Of a stretch of DNA of 64,000 nucleotides, positions 1 to 12,900 are shown in pieces. The stretch spans positions 663,717-727,716 of the forward strand of contig VXAI01000338.1 in assembly GCA_013399305.1 (NCBI GenBank). Reading direction: 5' to 3'. Numbering within the stretch: the first letter of the stretch is position 1; every line of letters starts with the position of its first letter. Under the pieces are notes generated by a model. The model made no database searches. It was not told the DNA's origin and was given only the letters and a program-made list of their open reading frames with translations. The stretch is from Rostratula benghalensis. Its lineage: Eukaryota; Chordata; Aves; Charadriiformes; Rostratulidae. A program made the position numbers and the translations under genes.

Positions 1-3000
1 TTCTCATTTAATGAATGACATTAATAAGGACTCTCAAAGCAAAGGGACCCATTTGCTTTCTTCAGAAAACGCAGTGCTGCAAGCAAATCGCTCTATGAAC
101 AGAACATGTTGAAGGATGCAGTTGGTGCCAGAGAGTGTCTTGTTCACCAGTCAACCAGTCAGCATCTCATTGCAACCAGCTTCCACCTCATTGCAACTTT
201 TGATATTCTCCAGATATAACCATTGTGAATGTGATTGCAATTTCATTCTGCATACTAATTCCTATACAAACTGCACTTGCAACATCCAGAGGACCAGAAC
301 AAAACGTGCACAATTCTGGAATAAGTACCAAGGCTGAATTTAGGAGTGATTTAATGAAATTGTCAGTAAGTGATGCATTTTGGGCTGAGTTGTGACTTTT
401 GGAAATTTAATGAGAAAAAAAGATGTATATGACATTTGTTCCAAAAGTCAGAATAGCAGATAGTATGACTTTTGCCCAGCAGGAATGCATAGAGAACAGA
501 TATGAGGCCAACGACTAACAGAAAATACATATGTACAAATGCAAAGGTTGAGCATCTTCATTTAAAATATTTACAATTAATAACTTCAATATACTACTTG
601 ACAATCTGGTTCAATTATGGGACTATCCTCAGGGAGAGCTCCATAGAGGACTTGATGCTGTAGTAGAGTTTTGAAGGCAAAATTTGGCTCATTTGATAAA
701 AAAGAGAAGGCCACCTAGTTCTTTTTGAGAAAATGACAGAAAATGATGGTTTACAAGACATCCTGTGAGCCTTCATATGCACAAATGTTCTCAAGACTTC
801 TCTGTTCTTTGAATTTTCTAAACAAAAACTTCTTGATTTCACAAATGGTTGCAGAAAGAAATCCTGAGAAAAGGCAATAAAAATTATTTTAAGGTACTTG
901 GTATTTACTTCATTCCAGCGAGCACCAACATTAATGTTCACAGAAAAAATGTTTGTTGTGTCCATCTGCTTCCACCACAATCAGTGTCTGATTGCAGCTA
1001 TACTTTTGTTATTCAGCTCCTTACGGAATCAACAACATCCTTAGTGCTAATATGTATGCACTGTTTATTTACAAAACAGATTTGTGTTTTAAAATTGCAA
1101 AGTAAAATAAAATGGCAAGCAAGTACCCAAGTAAACAATTCTATCTTAATTGCTTTCTGTGCTTTATTATTACATTTTATTGTAAATGGTTCCATTCCTT
1201 CCAGTAATAATTTCAACCTGAGGTTATATTTTCTTGGCTTTTATTTTTAAATGCGCTTAAAAGTTTATTAATAAGTGTATCCATATCTCTCAGTAGTTGT
1301 ATTTTTCCTTCCAGGGCAACAGAAGAAAGTAACTAGCAACTGACTAGAAACAAATGTTCTTTTTTTTTATATTTAATGATGTTTATTCAACCTGCAAGCT
1401 AAAGGAAATGGAAGCAGCACCAGATTGTCAGCCAAGCACTCGCTGCCATGGTCTGCAAGACCAGATTCCTGTCACTAGGGCAAAAGCTTAACAGGTTCCA
1501 AAGTTGGGGGTCCATATTTCCTCAGTGGTGGGTACCACCAGACCCCTTTGCAAGATCAGAATTTTATGCATAGATTGGCACTCTTGCAAAAAAAAAGATG
1601 GTCTATTCTTATTTCTTGGACAGGAGGTCAAGCTCCGAAAAAGTTTGTAACTGGAAGAACTGGTATAGGTGAAATGAAATCTGTACTTTCTGTTTATTGA
1701 AAGATAACAGCAAGACACTCCAAGATGCCCATCCCAAACATAAGTTGGAGATAAAAGTCTTATTTCTACAATCTCTGCATACCATCAGTTGTAGCATAAA
1801 CTACGGTTTCAAGCTAATGACCAGTGAGTTTGTGCATGGCTAGGCGCTTCTCAGCACAAACATGGTCTGCCTTCAATCTGAGCACATCTCACCTGGGATC
1901 AGGTCAGCATAGCCACTACATGGTGTTTGCAGTGACGTGCACATGGAGGACATTGCTGGGTACCCCTTGTATTCCTCTGTCCACTTAGCTGGCCAATGCA
2001 TTCTGGAAAGGCTCCAAGCTGGCAGTGAGCTGCTGGCCCCTCCCACAGTCATGGCTATTCACTTGGTTGCGTCCTTTTGCATTCTTCCAGCTCCCAAAAT
2101 CTCACCAACGGTGTAGAAAATTATTACGGCCTCTGTGTCTTCGTTCCCAGGTGCCAGGTCACTAAACAAGAGAATAAAAGTGGCTCACATACCAAGTCCT
2201 GCGAGACAAAACCCTCCTCTCAGCCTTACCAGGCAAAGTCTATTTGGTGGGACAGAGTTGGTGATGACCAGACCTGTCTGTCTGCCCCAGACCTCCACCT
2301 AGAATGGGAGGAGAGGCAGCGGAACAACTTCTAAAGGTCCCTAGAAAATGAAGGCTCATGTATCTGGAAAAGCAACAAACTGGTCTGCAGTTAGAGGAAC
2401 CTGCTAAACAGATGGATTGAGGCTACTTTGGCAGAGAGCAACAAAGTGTCTGAGACTGAGCATTCAAGTAAAAGAGCAAGTGCATGGTGTAAAACTGTGA
2501 GAACGGAGGACATTTCAGCCATGGCATTGTACAAATACACAATATTCCATGTGGGAAAAAATCTACTAGACATAAGAAATCACTTTAAAGAAACAATTTC
2601 AAAAAAGATATGAATGATTTGTATTGAGTGGGATGGTTCACCCCTCTGAAGAATGTAGTTTGGGCTTTTTTTAACCTTGATAATACCAAATCTAGATTTC
2701 ATACTTCATGAAATGCTGTCCTTAGGTGCATATTTATAATCTTCCATGTACAATTGCATTCCTCTGTGATCCTTTGTCACAATCTCTAAGAACTGGTACA
2801 GCATATCAAAGACTTACTCTTACTCTTTCCTTTGCTGCTTATTTGGTGATAACCAGGTACTTCATTTGTAGAAGACTTACACAAAGCCTCTCTGCTGGAG
2901 CAGGATCACGTAAGATGTCTGTCCTTGTGCAAAGTGCAGAAATCTCCATGGTCTCTCCACACTAAATCATAGAGTCTTAGCATAGATCCCATCCCACTTT

Positions 3001-6000
3001 CCAACCCTTTAATATTTTTCTCATGTGATCCAGGAGAAACTTGTGGACAGGAGAAACGCTGTAACGACTTCTGAGAAGTAAAAAAGAAGGTCTGATGCCC
3101 ATTTACACCAGCCACAGCAGAGGCAGGGGGTTTCGCATGCAAATACAAATAAAATTTTTTTAAAAAATTTATTTTGATTATAGTGATAAAAGGGAAAAAA
3201 ATCTTGGATTCCTTTTTTTTTTTTTTAAACAAGTTTTGATTTGTACATACAAAAGAAAGATCCTAAAGCCTCAAGATAAATAAAGACTCATAGAAAAAAA
3301 TGGTCTGAAAGTCTCTGTATCAGAGAACAAACCAGATGACTGACATAGGGAGATTTGGTTCCTTTGGAGATAAAAGGAAACTTCTTTTTCGAAAGCTGGA
3401 AGAGTGACAATGAAGATAAAATGCATATGGGGTTTTGCACCTCCACAACAAAATCAGCAGCAGAAATTGTGTCATGGGAATACAGCGTGGGACAGAACTG
3501 CAGTTTCAGCTTGCAGATGCCAAGTACATTAAGAAATCACGTAAGGAGCAAATACAAAAAAATAAGCACTTTGAAATGCCATTTGCAAGGTGCTTGGTCT
3601 CTCTGTAATGCAAATAGTCCTATAAAACATGCAGGAATGTGGATTTCTTTGATTTCAACGAGAAGAGAAAATTGATTTACAAATTCTGAATGGAATAGAA
3701 ACTTTAGAGCAAGACTAGAGACAAAGCAAGTCCCTGCATGGTGTGGAGTATCATGGCATGTAACTCCCTCTTCCTGTGGGAACTGCTTTGACTTTGGTGC
3801 TATGAAAACAAAATCAAGGTGCTCTCCAGTGTAATTGAATACTATGGATTTCGGTCTTTAGTGATCCTCAGATTATACTAATCTTCTTTGTGGATGTTCT
3901 TGGGCAACTGGCCTTTCAGGACTTTCAGTGGTGTGCCTTCAAAGATCTATTTATATTTGCCGAGGGGTGGAAGCCAGCTCTCTGCAAAGTGTATTCTCTC
4001 TGGCCTCTGGTAGTCTGGTGGCTTCACACAGGTGTTCCCACCAGGCTTTTGAGAAGTCTCAACCCTCAGGCTTGCATGGAAGCCTCTAGGTTGTGCAGGG
4101 ATTGGGAAGCATGAGATTGTCTCCTGCGTGATCATGGATCTCCCCAGCTGTATCTGTGTGGCCAAGCAGCAAAAAAATCTTCCCCTTGCAGAAAAATGGG
4201 GTAAGGTTGAGCGAGCTGAAACACACAGAATTCCCATAGCCCCATGGAGGAGTGGCTGTGCAGGTGAGAATGAAGCACTCTTGTTAGAAAAAACAAAGCA
4301 GAGGATGATACACAAAACCAGTTCATTCATCGTATAGAGGCCTGAAATACACTCTGTTGATTCTGGCGTAGGCTTTTAACAAAGCTTTGCCCTTTACCTC
4401 CAAAGGTCTTGTTGATGATTTGGACAGTTGCCCTTCAGCTTGCTGAGCTTTTCTACAGGAAGAAAAGAAGCACTTTTTCCTTTTTAAATTATTCACATAG
4501 TTGCACTGCCATTTCAGGCACAATCTGTTTGTGTAAGGAGTGCATAGTCCTCTTTTGCTGTTTCCATGGACTTGTGCTTTTAAAATAATTTCAGAATGAA
4601 ACATATTATAGAATAATTCTGAGCATAAGTCTCTATGGGAAAGCTGCATTAGATTATCAAACCAACTTGTTGCAGTTCAAGCTGTGGTCCCCACAGGGAA
4701 GATGTATGAGATAAACTTATTTTACACAGGATGTTAGTGAAAAAGCCAAGAAAATATTTTTCTCCTAGTTAAACCTACAGAAAACACATTCATATCAAAG
4801 GCACTAACATGCAAGCACAGATTTCCATAATAATGTGAGAAAGTGAAAGCAACAAAGAAAAGAATTTTTACTCTTTGTAGTTAAGGATTGCATTAATTCC
4901 TTTTGTATAGCCCAGTGGCTACAAACTAAAATGAAAAATATATCCAGAGGCAGACAATGTCCTTCCTCTCACAGAGAGAGAAGAGTAAGCTACATTTCTG
5001 GAGGAGTGTTCTCTTTTCTAACTGGAAGCGATCCATTCAGTCCCACCCAAGTAAAGCTGCTGATTAAGGCAGGCTCCCCAAGGTCCAGCTGATCTCTCCA
5101 GTGAAAACCCTGAAGGATTTAGCAACAGTGACACAGTCAGCCTGGCCTCCTCTGTGTGCTCTTGATTTCTGCCTCTGTGGCAGAGGAGGAATATTCAGAT
5201 TTACGGGGCCCAGCTGAGGGCAGCCCAGCCTCAAGGTGCCCATTATGGCCATGGCAAAGCAGTACCCTGTGGCGCAGGAAGAATCTCAAGGGCAAAACAA
5301 CAGAATTTCTCTGGAGCTTTCTTAGAAATGTCACCTGGGACTATGAAGAGTTCAAACAAATCATAGTCTGAAACTTCATGCAGAAAGGTGCAAAGAAGAG
5401 AGCATAGAGGTAGAAACCATGAGAAAGAAGGAAGGTTGGTAAAAGTAGCAAGTGCAAATTTAAATAGTCTAGACAATTCCCTGCAACTATTTCTGGATTT
5501 TTTTCTTCAGCCTTTGAAAGATTACTTCAAAGGAAAACTAGTTCCTAGGTAGGCTTTCCTCTTGCTCAAGATTTTGTCCCATTTAACAGCCCTGTCTGAG
5601 CAGCTCCAATTGTGAATTTCGCCAGTTTTTAGTATTTTCCCATGTTGGCCCCATCAGGCCCATTCCTGGTGCCACGTAAACAACACAGTAAAAGAGAAAA
5701 AATCCCAACCAAGTTTTCTGAAACATACCATATTGTGAAGAGGCATCAAGTACCTCCTTTCTCTGCTAACAAGTTATTAAAAAAAGAAAGCACTCTGGTG
5801 GGAGCAGTTACAAACCACACTTTTTAGCTGTCTTGCTTGTAACCACACAGATGCCTGCATTTATGGGGGACATCTGTTACAAGGGGTGAGAAAAATATGT
5901 TACTATAAACTCAGAACAGCCCCCAAACTTTCTTTAATCCTTCAGAGAAAAAATAACAGCGAATGCAAAACAAACTGTATTCAGATTGGAAATAATCAGA

Positions 6001-8350
6001 CTAGAACAAGTCCAACAAGTGAAGAGAAAGCATGGTACTCACAGCTCACAGAACAGGTTTAAGCTGCTTGAAGGTAGCAGGGAAGCAATCAACCAGCTCA
6101 GGAGTGTGATTTCCTTTGCAAATAATTTCTCAGTGGAGATGTGACCAGAGCTTTGTGTTCTACAGAAGGCAGTAGCCAGAAGCAGCGAAAAAAAATGAAC
6201 AATGTCAAGTGAGCTAATTAGCAGATGTTATCAAGACAGTGCAACTGAGTGATAAGGTATGGCTAAAGACATCTTTAAGCCACTTCCAGGCCACTCCCAG
6301 GCCTCTCCCAAGACTATCCCTTCTGGAGAAGTAGCTGGGACTGCATGGGTGGTTTCATCATGTGGGCAACTGCTTAAAGTCAAGACTGGCTGCAACACCC
6401 CCAGCTTTTCCAGGAGACTGAGCAGAAGAGAGTATTCTCTTCCTCTCCCATACTCGCCTCATGCCTGTTGTACAATGGAACAGAGCAGCGTAGGAAGGGT
6501 GTCACACTGCCAATGTGCCAATATTCAGATTTTGAGAGAAGCTGCTTGTGTAGGATGTACTCCACCTTCTGCCTCTTGCAGATTAGATTCTCTACGTCTT
6601 ACTCACAACTTCTCTTAGCTCATGCTGAGCATTTAATAAAACTCTCATGGAGTTGTTCTCACTCTGTAGACAATGAGAAGGATAGATAGAAAAACATGAC
6701 TAGTTCTACAGAGCACCGAGGGCAAAATTAGGAACAGTAGCTGAGATGTCCTTGCTCCTAATCTCATGCTCTGCCCACAGGGGCTTCAGTCCCACAATTA
6801 CATTAGAGTGTTTAGAATGAGAGGCAATGCCCTGCCTTTGGAGAGGGACACAAAAGGGGGCTCAGAAAAGAAGGGATGAAAGCACTGTCTTCTCTGCAAG
6901 GTGACTAACCTGGAGGGCAGTCAGGGTCTGTCAGACAGACAGTTTAACATGTTCAAACTAGCTGTCACTTCAAAGCCTTTATCCTGGGCCACAGTTTAGG
7001 AGTCGGGGGAAAATACTTCTTTGGGAACTAGTAAGTACTGTATTTCCCAGTTCTCAAGACCTGGATATTCTATAATACCATTGCCAAAATGTACTATTTA
7101 TTATTCATGCGTCATTATACATGACCATCCCATGCAAACATACCCAAACACCATCTTTATGATATGCTGGTGCTGAGAATGGAAATAAAAATTCAACACG
7201 GTCAAACTATTCAAAACGAAAGAGGTTGTACTTGCATATTAAATAATTTTCATGTTAGTCACACATGATTACATGGAATTTTGGTGGTGTTGGAAGAAGC
7301 AGGCGGGAGACTCTCTAACCATATTGCACATATGTATTTGGCTTTTAAAAATAACTGGGATTAAAAATAATTGCATAATAATTGCAATATGTTTTGTAGC
7401 TGCTGAGCTAGCATTGCTGAGGAAGCTTAATTTTGCTATTTTTATTGGGGGGTTTGTGCAAATTAAATTTTCAGCATTAGCTATATTAGATTAATCAGTG
7501 CTGGTATGACTATGGCCAGTAAAAGACATGCAGAACAATTCGTGCAAGGTAAAGACTGCAGATTAGCAGAGGAAAGTATGCTTCTGGTGATAATCAAGTG
7601 TATTTGTTTAATAACAATACTTGCCACTATTACAATAATGACCTAAAGTTTTGAAGTGCTCATTTCCTCTCTCTACTGTTTGCCACTTTAGAAGGCGTGG
7701 ATATGGTTAAGAACGGGGAAGATAGGAACGATTGCAGAGATTAAAGGAGACCTTCTCGGGTGGGGAAGGTGCTTGTGGTGAGAAGGAAGAGCAGATGAAC
7801 ATGACAGGGTGGGAAGAAAACCAGCAACTCCGGACTCTTGTGGTGGGATGGCAGGTAGATGCTCACCAGCTTAGTTAACAGGATGATTGAAAGATTAAGT
7901 ACCCAGAGTTCCTTACACAGGTGAAGGCAACTGTGATCTTTTTAGTGAGGTATTGAGGTGGTTTGCCATCAGCTTCCCAGAAGAGTTGAGAAAGGGCACT
8001 CCGGAGGTTCAACGCTGAGAAGAGGGGCTTGACCTAGGAAAAGAGACATCTGGATCACATCCAGCAGCACGGTACCTTGGCACTGCTACAAAGCCCACTT
8101 ATGATTTTCTAACCTCAAAGCTAAGTAACCGAACACTACAGTGGTCGCCAATTTGGCTATTAAACAACAAGTGTCACACTTCTCCTTCTTCTGAAGCACC
8201 TCTTCCTGCCTAGGGCTCTGTGAAAGGAGCCTCTGACACACGGGCAAGCTTTGGGGGAGAACTTATTCCCGGGGCTCCCCTCAGGCAGCCCAAGCACTCC
8301 AGCTCCTTGAACAGCTTGATACTTTTTTTTTCTTTTCCCCCTCTTTCAGC
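1..8350. other. Upstream intergenic DNA, no supported gene
   Basis: This stretch precedes the RAI14 CpG island. It has many short reading frames on both strands, the longest about 130 codons. None shows a recognisable protein family, codon bias or convincing splice frame, so I read them as chance. In mammals the region upstream of RAI14 is a long gene-poor interval towards C1QTNF3, which fits. An AT-rich block near 7,200-7,500 is listed separately as a possible regulatory element. Otherwise I see only unique-looking AT-rich sequence with short A or T runs. Confidence 0.7.
7200..7500. promoter_or_regulatory. Possible conserved noncoding element upstream of RAI14
   Basis: This AT-rich block is dense in homeodomain-type cores (AATAATTGC, AATTAAAT, TTAATTTTG, GATTAATCAG) and has no simple-repeat character. 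It sits about 1.2-1.5 kb upstream of the CpG island. That texture is common in conserved distal elements, but conservation cannot be seen from one sequence. The call is inference only. Confidence 0.18.
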
Positions 8351-8504
8351 TTTCTCCTGAGGAGACCGCATGGCGCCCACCTCCCCAAACACCCTCAACA
8401 CTAGGCGAGTAAGAGGGGCTCCCTGAAGCCTCCCTCACCAACGCCTCCTTCCTGCCCTTCCCCTCAGCGACCCCTTGCCTCAGGGGGACAACCCCGCGCG
8501 CCGC

Positions 8505-8510
8505 CACGTG
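8505..8510. promoter_or_regulatory. E-box CACGTG (USF/MITF-TFE type)
   Basis: A perfect CACGTG sits in the context CCACGTGACC, the extended form preferred by USF and MITF/TFE factors. It lies about 200 bases upstream of the likely start, inside the CpG island. Binding is inferred from the motif only. Confidence 0.4.
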
Positions 8511-8525
8511 ACCCTCATCCGCGGG

Positions 8526-8539
8526 GGCGGAGCTCCGCC
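8526..8539. promoter_or_regulatory. Palindromic double GC box
   Basis: The 14-base sequence GGCGGAGCTCCGCC is a perfect palindrome. It presents a GC-box core on each strand, suited to SP/KLF factors. It lies in the upstream half of the CpG island. Confidence 0.4.
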
Positions 8540-8569
8540 TCCCCCCTCCCAAAAGACGCGGGGGCTTCA

Positions 8570-8625
8570 CCCCCTCCCCGCCCCTCCCTTTCTCCCCCGC
8601 GTGGAGGGGGGAGGGAGGGGGGGGG
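8570..8625. promoter_or_regulatory. Paired G-quadruplex-capable tracts, one on each strand
   Basis: Positions 8,570-8,588 hold four C-runs of three to five bases, so the minus strand is G4-capable. Positions 8,606-8,625 hold runs of six, three and nine G separated by single A residues, so the plus strand is G4-capable. The 17-base gap between them contains further C-rich sequence. Both lie about 100-150 bases upstream of the likely start. Confidence 0.5.
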
Positions 8626-8648
8626 CGCGGAGCCCCGCCCCCGCGGAG

Positions 8649-8656
8649 TGATGTCA
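8649..8656. promoter_or_regulatory. CRE-like site TGATGTCA
   Basis: This differs by one base from the full CRE (TGACGTCA). It sits about 70 bases upstream of the inferred start, the usual distance for functional CREB/ATF sites in CpG-island promoters. The T in place of C could reflect loss of a methylated CpG. Confidence 0.3.
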
Positions 8657-8719
8657 CGCCCTATCCGCGCGGAGCGCTCGAGCCTCCCGCGGCGCGCGGC
8701 GGAGCCCGATCCGCCCTTC

Positions 8720-8806
8720 AGTTCGGCGGCGCGGTCCGGTGCGCGGCGCGGTCGGCGGCGATCGTGAGCGGAGCAGGAGGACGGCGGCCGCGGCGGCTCG
8801 GCGAAG
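8720..8806 (+). other. RAI14: RAI14 exon 1, untranslated (5' end approximate)
   Basis: The 3' boundary rests on a strong donor, GCGAAG then GTGAGG, at 8,807. The 5' end is a guess: an initiator-like TTCAGTTC puts a possible start at A8720, but CpG-island promoters usually start at many sites over about 100 bases. The exon has no ATG, so it would be purely 5' UTR and would join exon 2 at 17,983. A cDNA or CAGE read could move the start either way. Weaker donor-like GGTGAG sequences occur further down the island (for example near 9,011), so alternative first exons are possible. Confidence 0.55.
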
Positions 8807-9103
8807 GTGAGGGGTGGCCTCGGTGAAGGGTGAGGGAGGCGGCGAGCGTTGTGAATAGGGGCTTTTGTTTGCGGTCCCCTCCGCATCGGGGGGCTCCTGC
8901 CGTCGCTGCTGCCCTTCCCGGCAGATCCTGAGGGAAGAAACCCTTATGATGGCCCAATGCGAGGAAACTTCGCTTTTCTCTTTCCTCGCAGAGCCCCGTA
9001 CCACCGGTGTGGGTGAGCGGAGAGCACCGGGACGGGGGACGGGACGACAGCCCGTCAGTCGCTGCCGCTTGGCTGTTTATTTACTTTATTTCTAGTCTTA
9101 CGA

Positions 9104-9123
9104 TTTTTTTTTTTTTTTTTTTT
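9104..9123. repeat. Poly(T) run, 20 bases
   Basis: An uninterrupted run of 20 T at the downstream edge of the CpG island. Its length is prone to sequencing error and polymorphism. Confidence 0.9.
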
Positions 9124-9935
9124 GTCTCAGACCCGGGGGCAACAGTGCCGCCTCTTCGCTCCCTCTCCGGAGGCGGGGGCTGACAGGAGTTCAGCTGTTC
9201 TGAGGAGAAACCTTCAGAATAGCCTGCTTTAGGAGTCGGGTCGAGTGTAACCGGGAACCTGTGCCTCTTGGCTTCCAACAGAGCACACTGCTTTCTCCCG
9301 CACAGCCTCCCGCAGCCTGCCGCTGCCACTTGTGACATTCTTAAGTTTCTCCCTACGAAAAGACTAGCTAAATTCTGCTTTATCAGCGTTGCGGGATCTT
9401 AACAAATTCCCCCGTTTGTGTGTGGGCACGTTTCTTACAGAACCTTATAGCATGCTTGCGATGTAGTGGAGAGAGAGCCACTTTGATAGTCCTCTTATTT
9501 TTATCCCAGCTGTTTGCAGATTAATGTGTGTTACTTTTTTTCTGTTTTGAAGTAAAATGCTGAAAAACTACACATACATCATTTTAGAAAGGCTTTCTGA
9601 TGTCCTGGATTAACTAGGAGTAAATGAATTTAGTAAATATCATCTCAATGACCTACTTAGATCCTGCCTTGGGACACTCATAGAAGGTTGTCAATGAGAC
9701 TTTATTTACTAATAGGAAGAATTGCATAACAACCATATGAACCAGAGTGAAAGAGTGTTTGGGTACAGGAAGGCTTGATACGAGCTCAGGGTTCTCTTGA
9801 GTCAAAGCCAGTCTTGGTGCCAGTAAGTCACTATGCAGTAGCAGACATCTGTCCTTCCAGCCTCCACAAACATTGGCCCTGTGCTATTCCCTTCCCTCTT
9901 CCAAGAGTGCATCTGCTAGCAATGCAGTAAAATGC

Positions 9936-9950
9936 TTCCTCCTCCTCCTC
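9936..9950. repeat. Short (TCC)n microsatellite
   Basis: About five copies of a TCC unit inside intron 1, flanked by unique sequence. Confidence 0.7.
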
Positions 9951-12900
9951 TCTGTTGTCCTGAACTAAGAGACAGATGACATCAAGTGTAGACAAGAGAT
10001 GAGGTGGGAGGCTGTTGGTCTCTTGAAGCAATGTAGGCATTTCACAAGAGGAATCGTTAATTTGCCTCATCGTTTGTTTTTTTCTTCTTCTTCATGTATG
10101 TTCTCCTCTATCTTACTTTTTTCTCCTTTCTGAAAAGGAGTATGATTTGAGGATGAAGTACCATGTGGAGAAACGTGAAAGCTAAGTTCTTGTGATGTTG
10201 GCAATTTCTAAATCCTACTGCAATACCCTAATCACATTCTTTTTTGAGAGCTGATTGTGGGCTAGTCCTTTTTGCACAGGGATAATGCTTGAAATAACTA
10301 CAAGGGAAACCCAAGCAAAACTAGAACAAATAAATACTACGCTTTAGTGGCAGAGATAGCAGACTACTGAAAAGAAAAAGATGGGGGCACGACATCTTGT
10401 GGGGTTATAGCTTTGAGTAACTGGCTCTCCTGCTGTGTGCAATCTTCTTGCGTATCTGAGAAGCTTGTTCTCTTGCCTGCATTCTTTGGAGTTGCTGCCT
10501 AGGTTCCTGTGAACGCGCACAGGTGATAGCTCTGCCTTTGGAGTAGCTTAGCACTTGTTTTCAGAGTTATCAGTCCTTGCTGCTCCTTACATTTTGAGGG
10601 TCATCTAATAACGCAATTTTGTTATAGAGGAAGTAGTGCGAATAGCCGCAATTCAGGTAATACGTTATATCAGAGCTTGTTTCTGTCATACTGCCAGAGA
10701 GTTGTGTGTCTGGTAAAGTGTTGAAGCAACTGAAGATCTCCCCTGGCACTTGGGGCTAGCTACCAGTTTAGGTACTTGCCAAGGACAGTTGGAGTGGAAG
10801 TACACAGCAGTGAAAGAGCGTCCTTCCCTTGTGTTAAGGTCCATAACAGGATGGCCAGTAATGTCTGGAGGTTATGGTGGTAGTAGTTGATGTGCTGAGC
10901 TTGAACCATCTCTGGAGGAGAGAGAACCGGCCTGATTGATTGTGCATTTGTCTGTGAAGTGCTAGATCTTGACTCAAGTCCTTCCCCTGCCAGCAGACCT
11001 TGAATCTCAGATGAGTGCTGTAGTAACTTACGCATATTTTCTAAAGCTGCTGTGTAGTTCCTTTTTGGTTTTGTGCCTGGAAGCCATTGCTCGTATTCAA
11101 AACACTGTAAAACGAGATGTGTGGCTTTTTTCACCTGAATGTGTTGGGGTCATGGGTAAAGTGGAGAACCAAGGAGCCAAGTTTATTCAGTCATTACAAT
11201 AGAAAAAGAATTTGTGTGCTGGTCTGTGACTTCAGTTGCTGAGAGAATGTTCTGTTCCGCTTTTTTTCCTCATAACTGCTGAGAGGCAGGGAGCTACTGT
11301 TGGTTATTGCAGATGTCTGGACACCCTGGAATGTCTCTTGAGAGTTTGACACTAGAGTGCTTTCTGAGGGCTTGCCTGAGACATCAGTACAGTAACTCTG
11401 GGGCAATCTAGAGATTCATGGGTCTCTGACGGCTGGAAGAAGTGTCTTAAATGCTAGATCTTGCCCAATATTTGTGCAGCACCTACTGCTGATGCTATTA
11501 AATATTTTTTAACAATCTGAGTAAAATTAGATAAAAATGATGTGATTATCACTAAGATACAGAGATATAGGTGTTGGTCTTGCCGATATTCTGCTAGTTT
11601 ATAGTATTGTTAATCTTGCAGGATAGAAAATATCTGAATTCCTAGGGTTCTTGTGTTTTTTTTGAGGGATGGAAACATACCCAACTCTCTTTCCATTTCT
11701 GGGTAATGTTTAAAAAGGTACTGCATTTTCATTAGCTGAAATATTTTCCCCACTCAAGAACTTGGAAGCTGAACAGGGGAGCTGTTATTAGCACAGTCTC
11801 TGAACGTATTTCTAGACTACAGTAGGAAACCCTTCCAAGACCTTTCAGAAGTATAAGGGTACAATGTATGGGAATGGGGCTGGCAAGTGTCTTCAATAAA
11901 TTGGTTTTCCTGTCTTCCTAACTCCTGCCCTAGTAGGTGACTGTTCTGCCTTAGGCTATTTCAGAATATTCATTCATAAGGTCATGGATATGTCTCTTCA
12001 TAGATAATGTTGTATCTGTACAGACGTTTGATGATTCTGAAGAGCATGTGGTAGAATCATTCACACAGAATATTAGGAAGGGAGTAAGCAGACAAATACT
12101 GTCTGTTGTTATCCATGTGGGTTTTTCACTTAAGAACTGGCACTTCACAAGTGGTACCTTGTGTCATTTTTCTCTATTTCTAGTTGCAGCTGGATGCTTC
12201 AGTTCCCATCTAGCCCTAAGCATTAAACATGGAAAAGCCTTCAGGATTGCAACGTATTTTATGTATGATCAAACCAGAAAATATGATCTCAAGTTTGAGG
12301 GTCATGTTGAGGGGGCTTTTTTTTTTACAGACAGGGAAACTGAAAGCAGAGCAGGACAGCGCTATGTCCCAGTTCGTGCAGCAAGGCATGTCTCTTTTAC
12401 TGTGCTCCTCAGTGAGATGGATGTGTGTTGACAGACACTTCCAGACAAAAGAACTGGAGGAAGAACAGAGTAAAGTTGTATTTTATGAGTGAATGACAAA
12501 TTTGCCTGGACTTCATTTGAGCTAGGATTTTGCCTGGAGTGCTGTCTAATATGCCAAGTAAACAAATCAGGGCAATGTCACATTTTGATTTTTCTCTAAT
12601 CTACTCCTGTAATTCACCGTGTCTAAGGCCTTAGATGCAAGCTTTCTCAAACTGATTTTGAAAATGCTATTTAACAAACTGCATACATCCCCACACTAAC
12701 AGTCTTGTCTGGGTTTGTATTGGGTATAAAACATCCATAGGGGCCAATACTGCTTCAGCTGACTCCACTAAAAATGAAGTTTAACATTTTACAATTCTGA
12801 ATGTCAGAAGGAAGTGTAAGAGCAGAGAGCTGATGCAAAGCATTACGGAGGAAGGAGTGATAGCTGTAGATTTAGATTTGTTAGTGATGCAGTATCTACG

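Larger units (their letters stand above)
8360..9060 (+). promoter_or_regulatory. RAI14: CpG-island promoter of RAI14
   Basis: This is the only long GC-rich, CpG-dense stretch in the window, densest at about 8,490-8,900, and the flanks drop abruptly to AT-rich DNA. No TATA box is seen near the likely start. GC boxes occur on both strands (8,526-8,539; 8,617-8,642), with an E-box, a CRE-like site and G-runs upstream of the likely start. A strong splice donor follows at 8,807. Position and orientation fit a housekeeping-type promoter for the RAI14 exons downstream on the same strand. A divergent antisense transcript is possible but nothing here proves one. Confidence 0.85.

Noticed and set aside
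849..1250. 133-codon plus-strand frame in the upstream region
   Set aside because: Low-complexity, AT-driven peptide with no family likeness or splice context.
2963..3010. Possible CR1 3'-end remnant (ATCATAGAGTC...TCCAACCC)
   Set aside because: The likeness is limited to a few short words and lacks the terminal octamer repeats.
8346..9004. Several long minus-strand frames through the CpG island
   Set aside because: GC-rich DNA has few stop codons. The predicted peptides are Arg/Pro/Gly/Ser-rich and typical of chance frames.
12048..12431. 127-codon plus-strand frame in intron 1
   Set aside because: No family likeness and no supporting splice pair.
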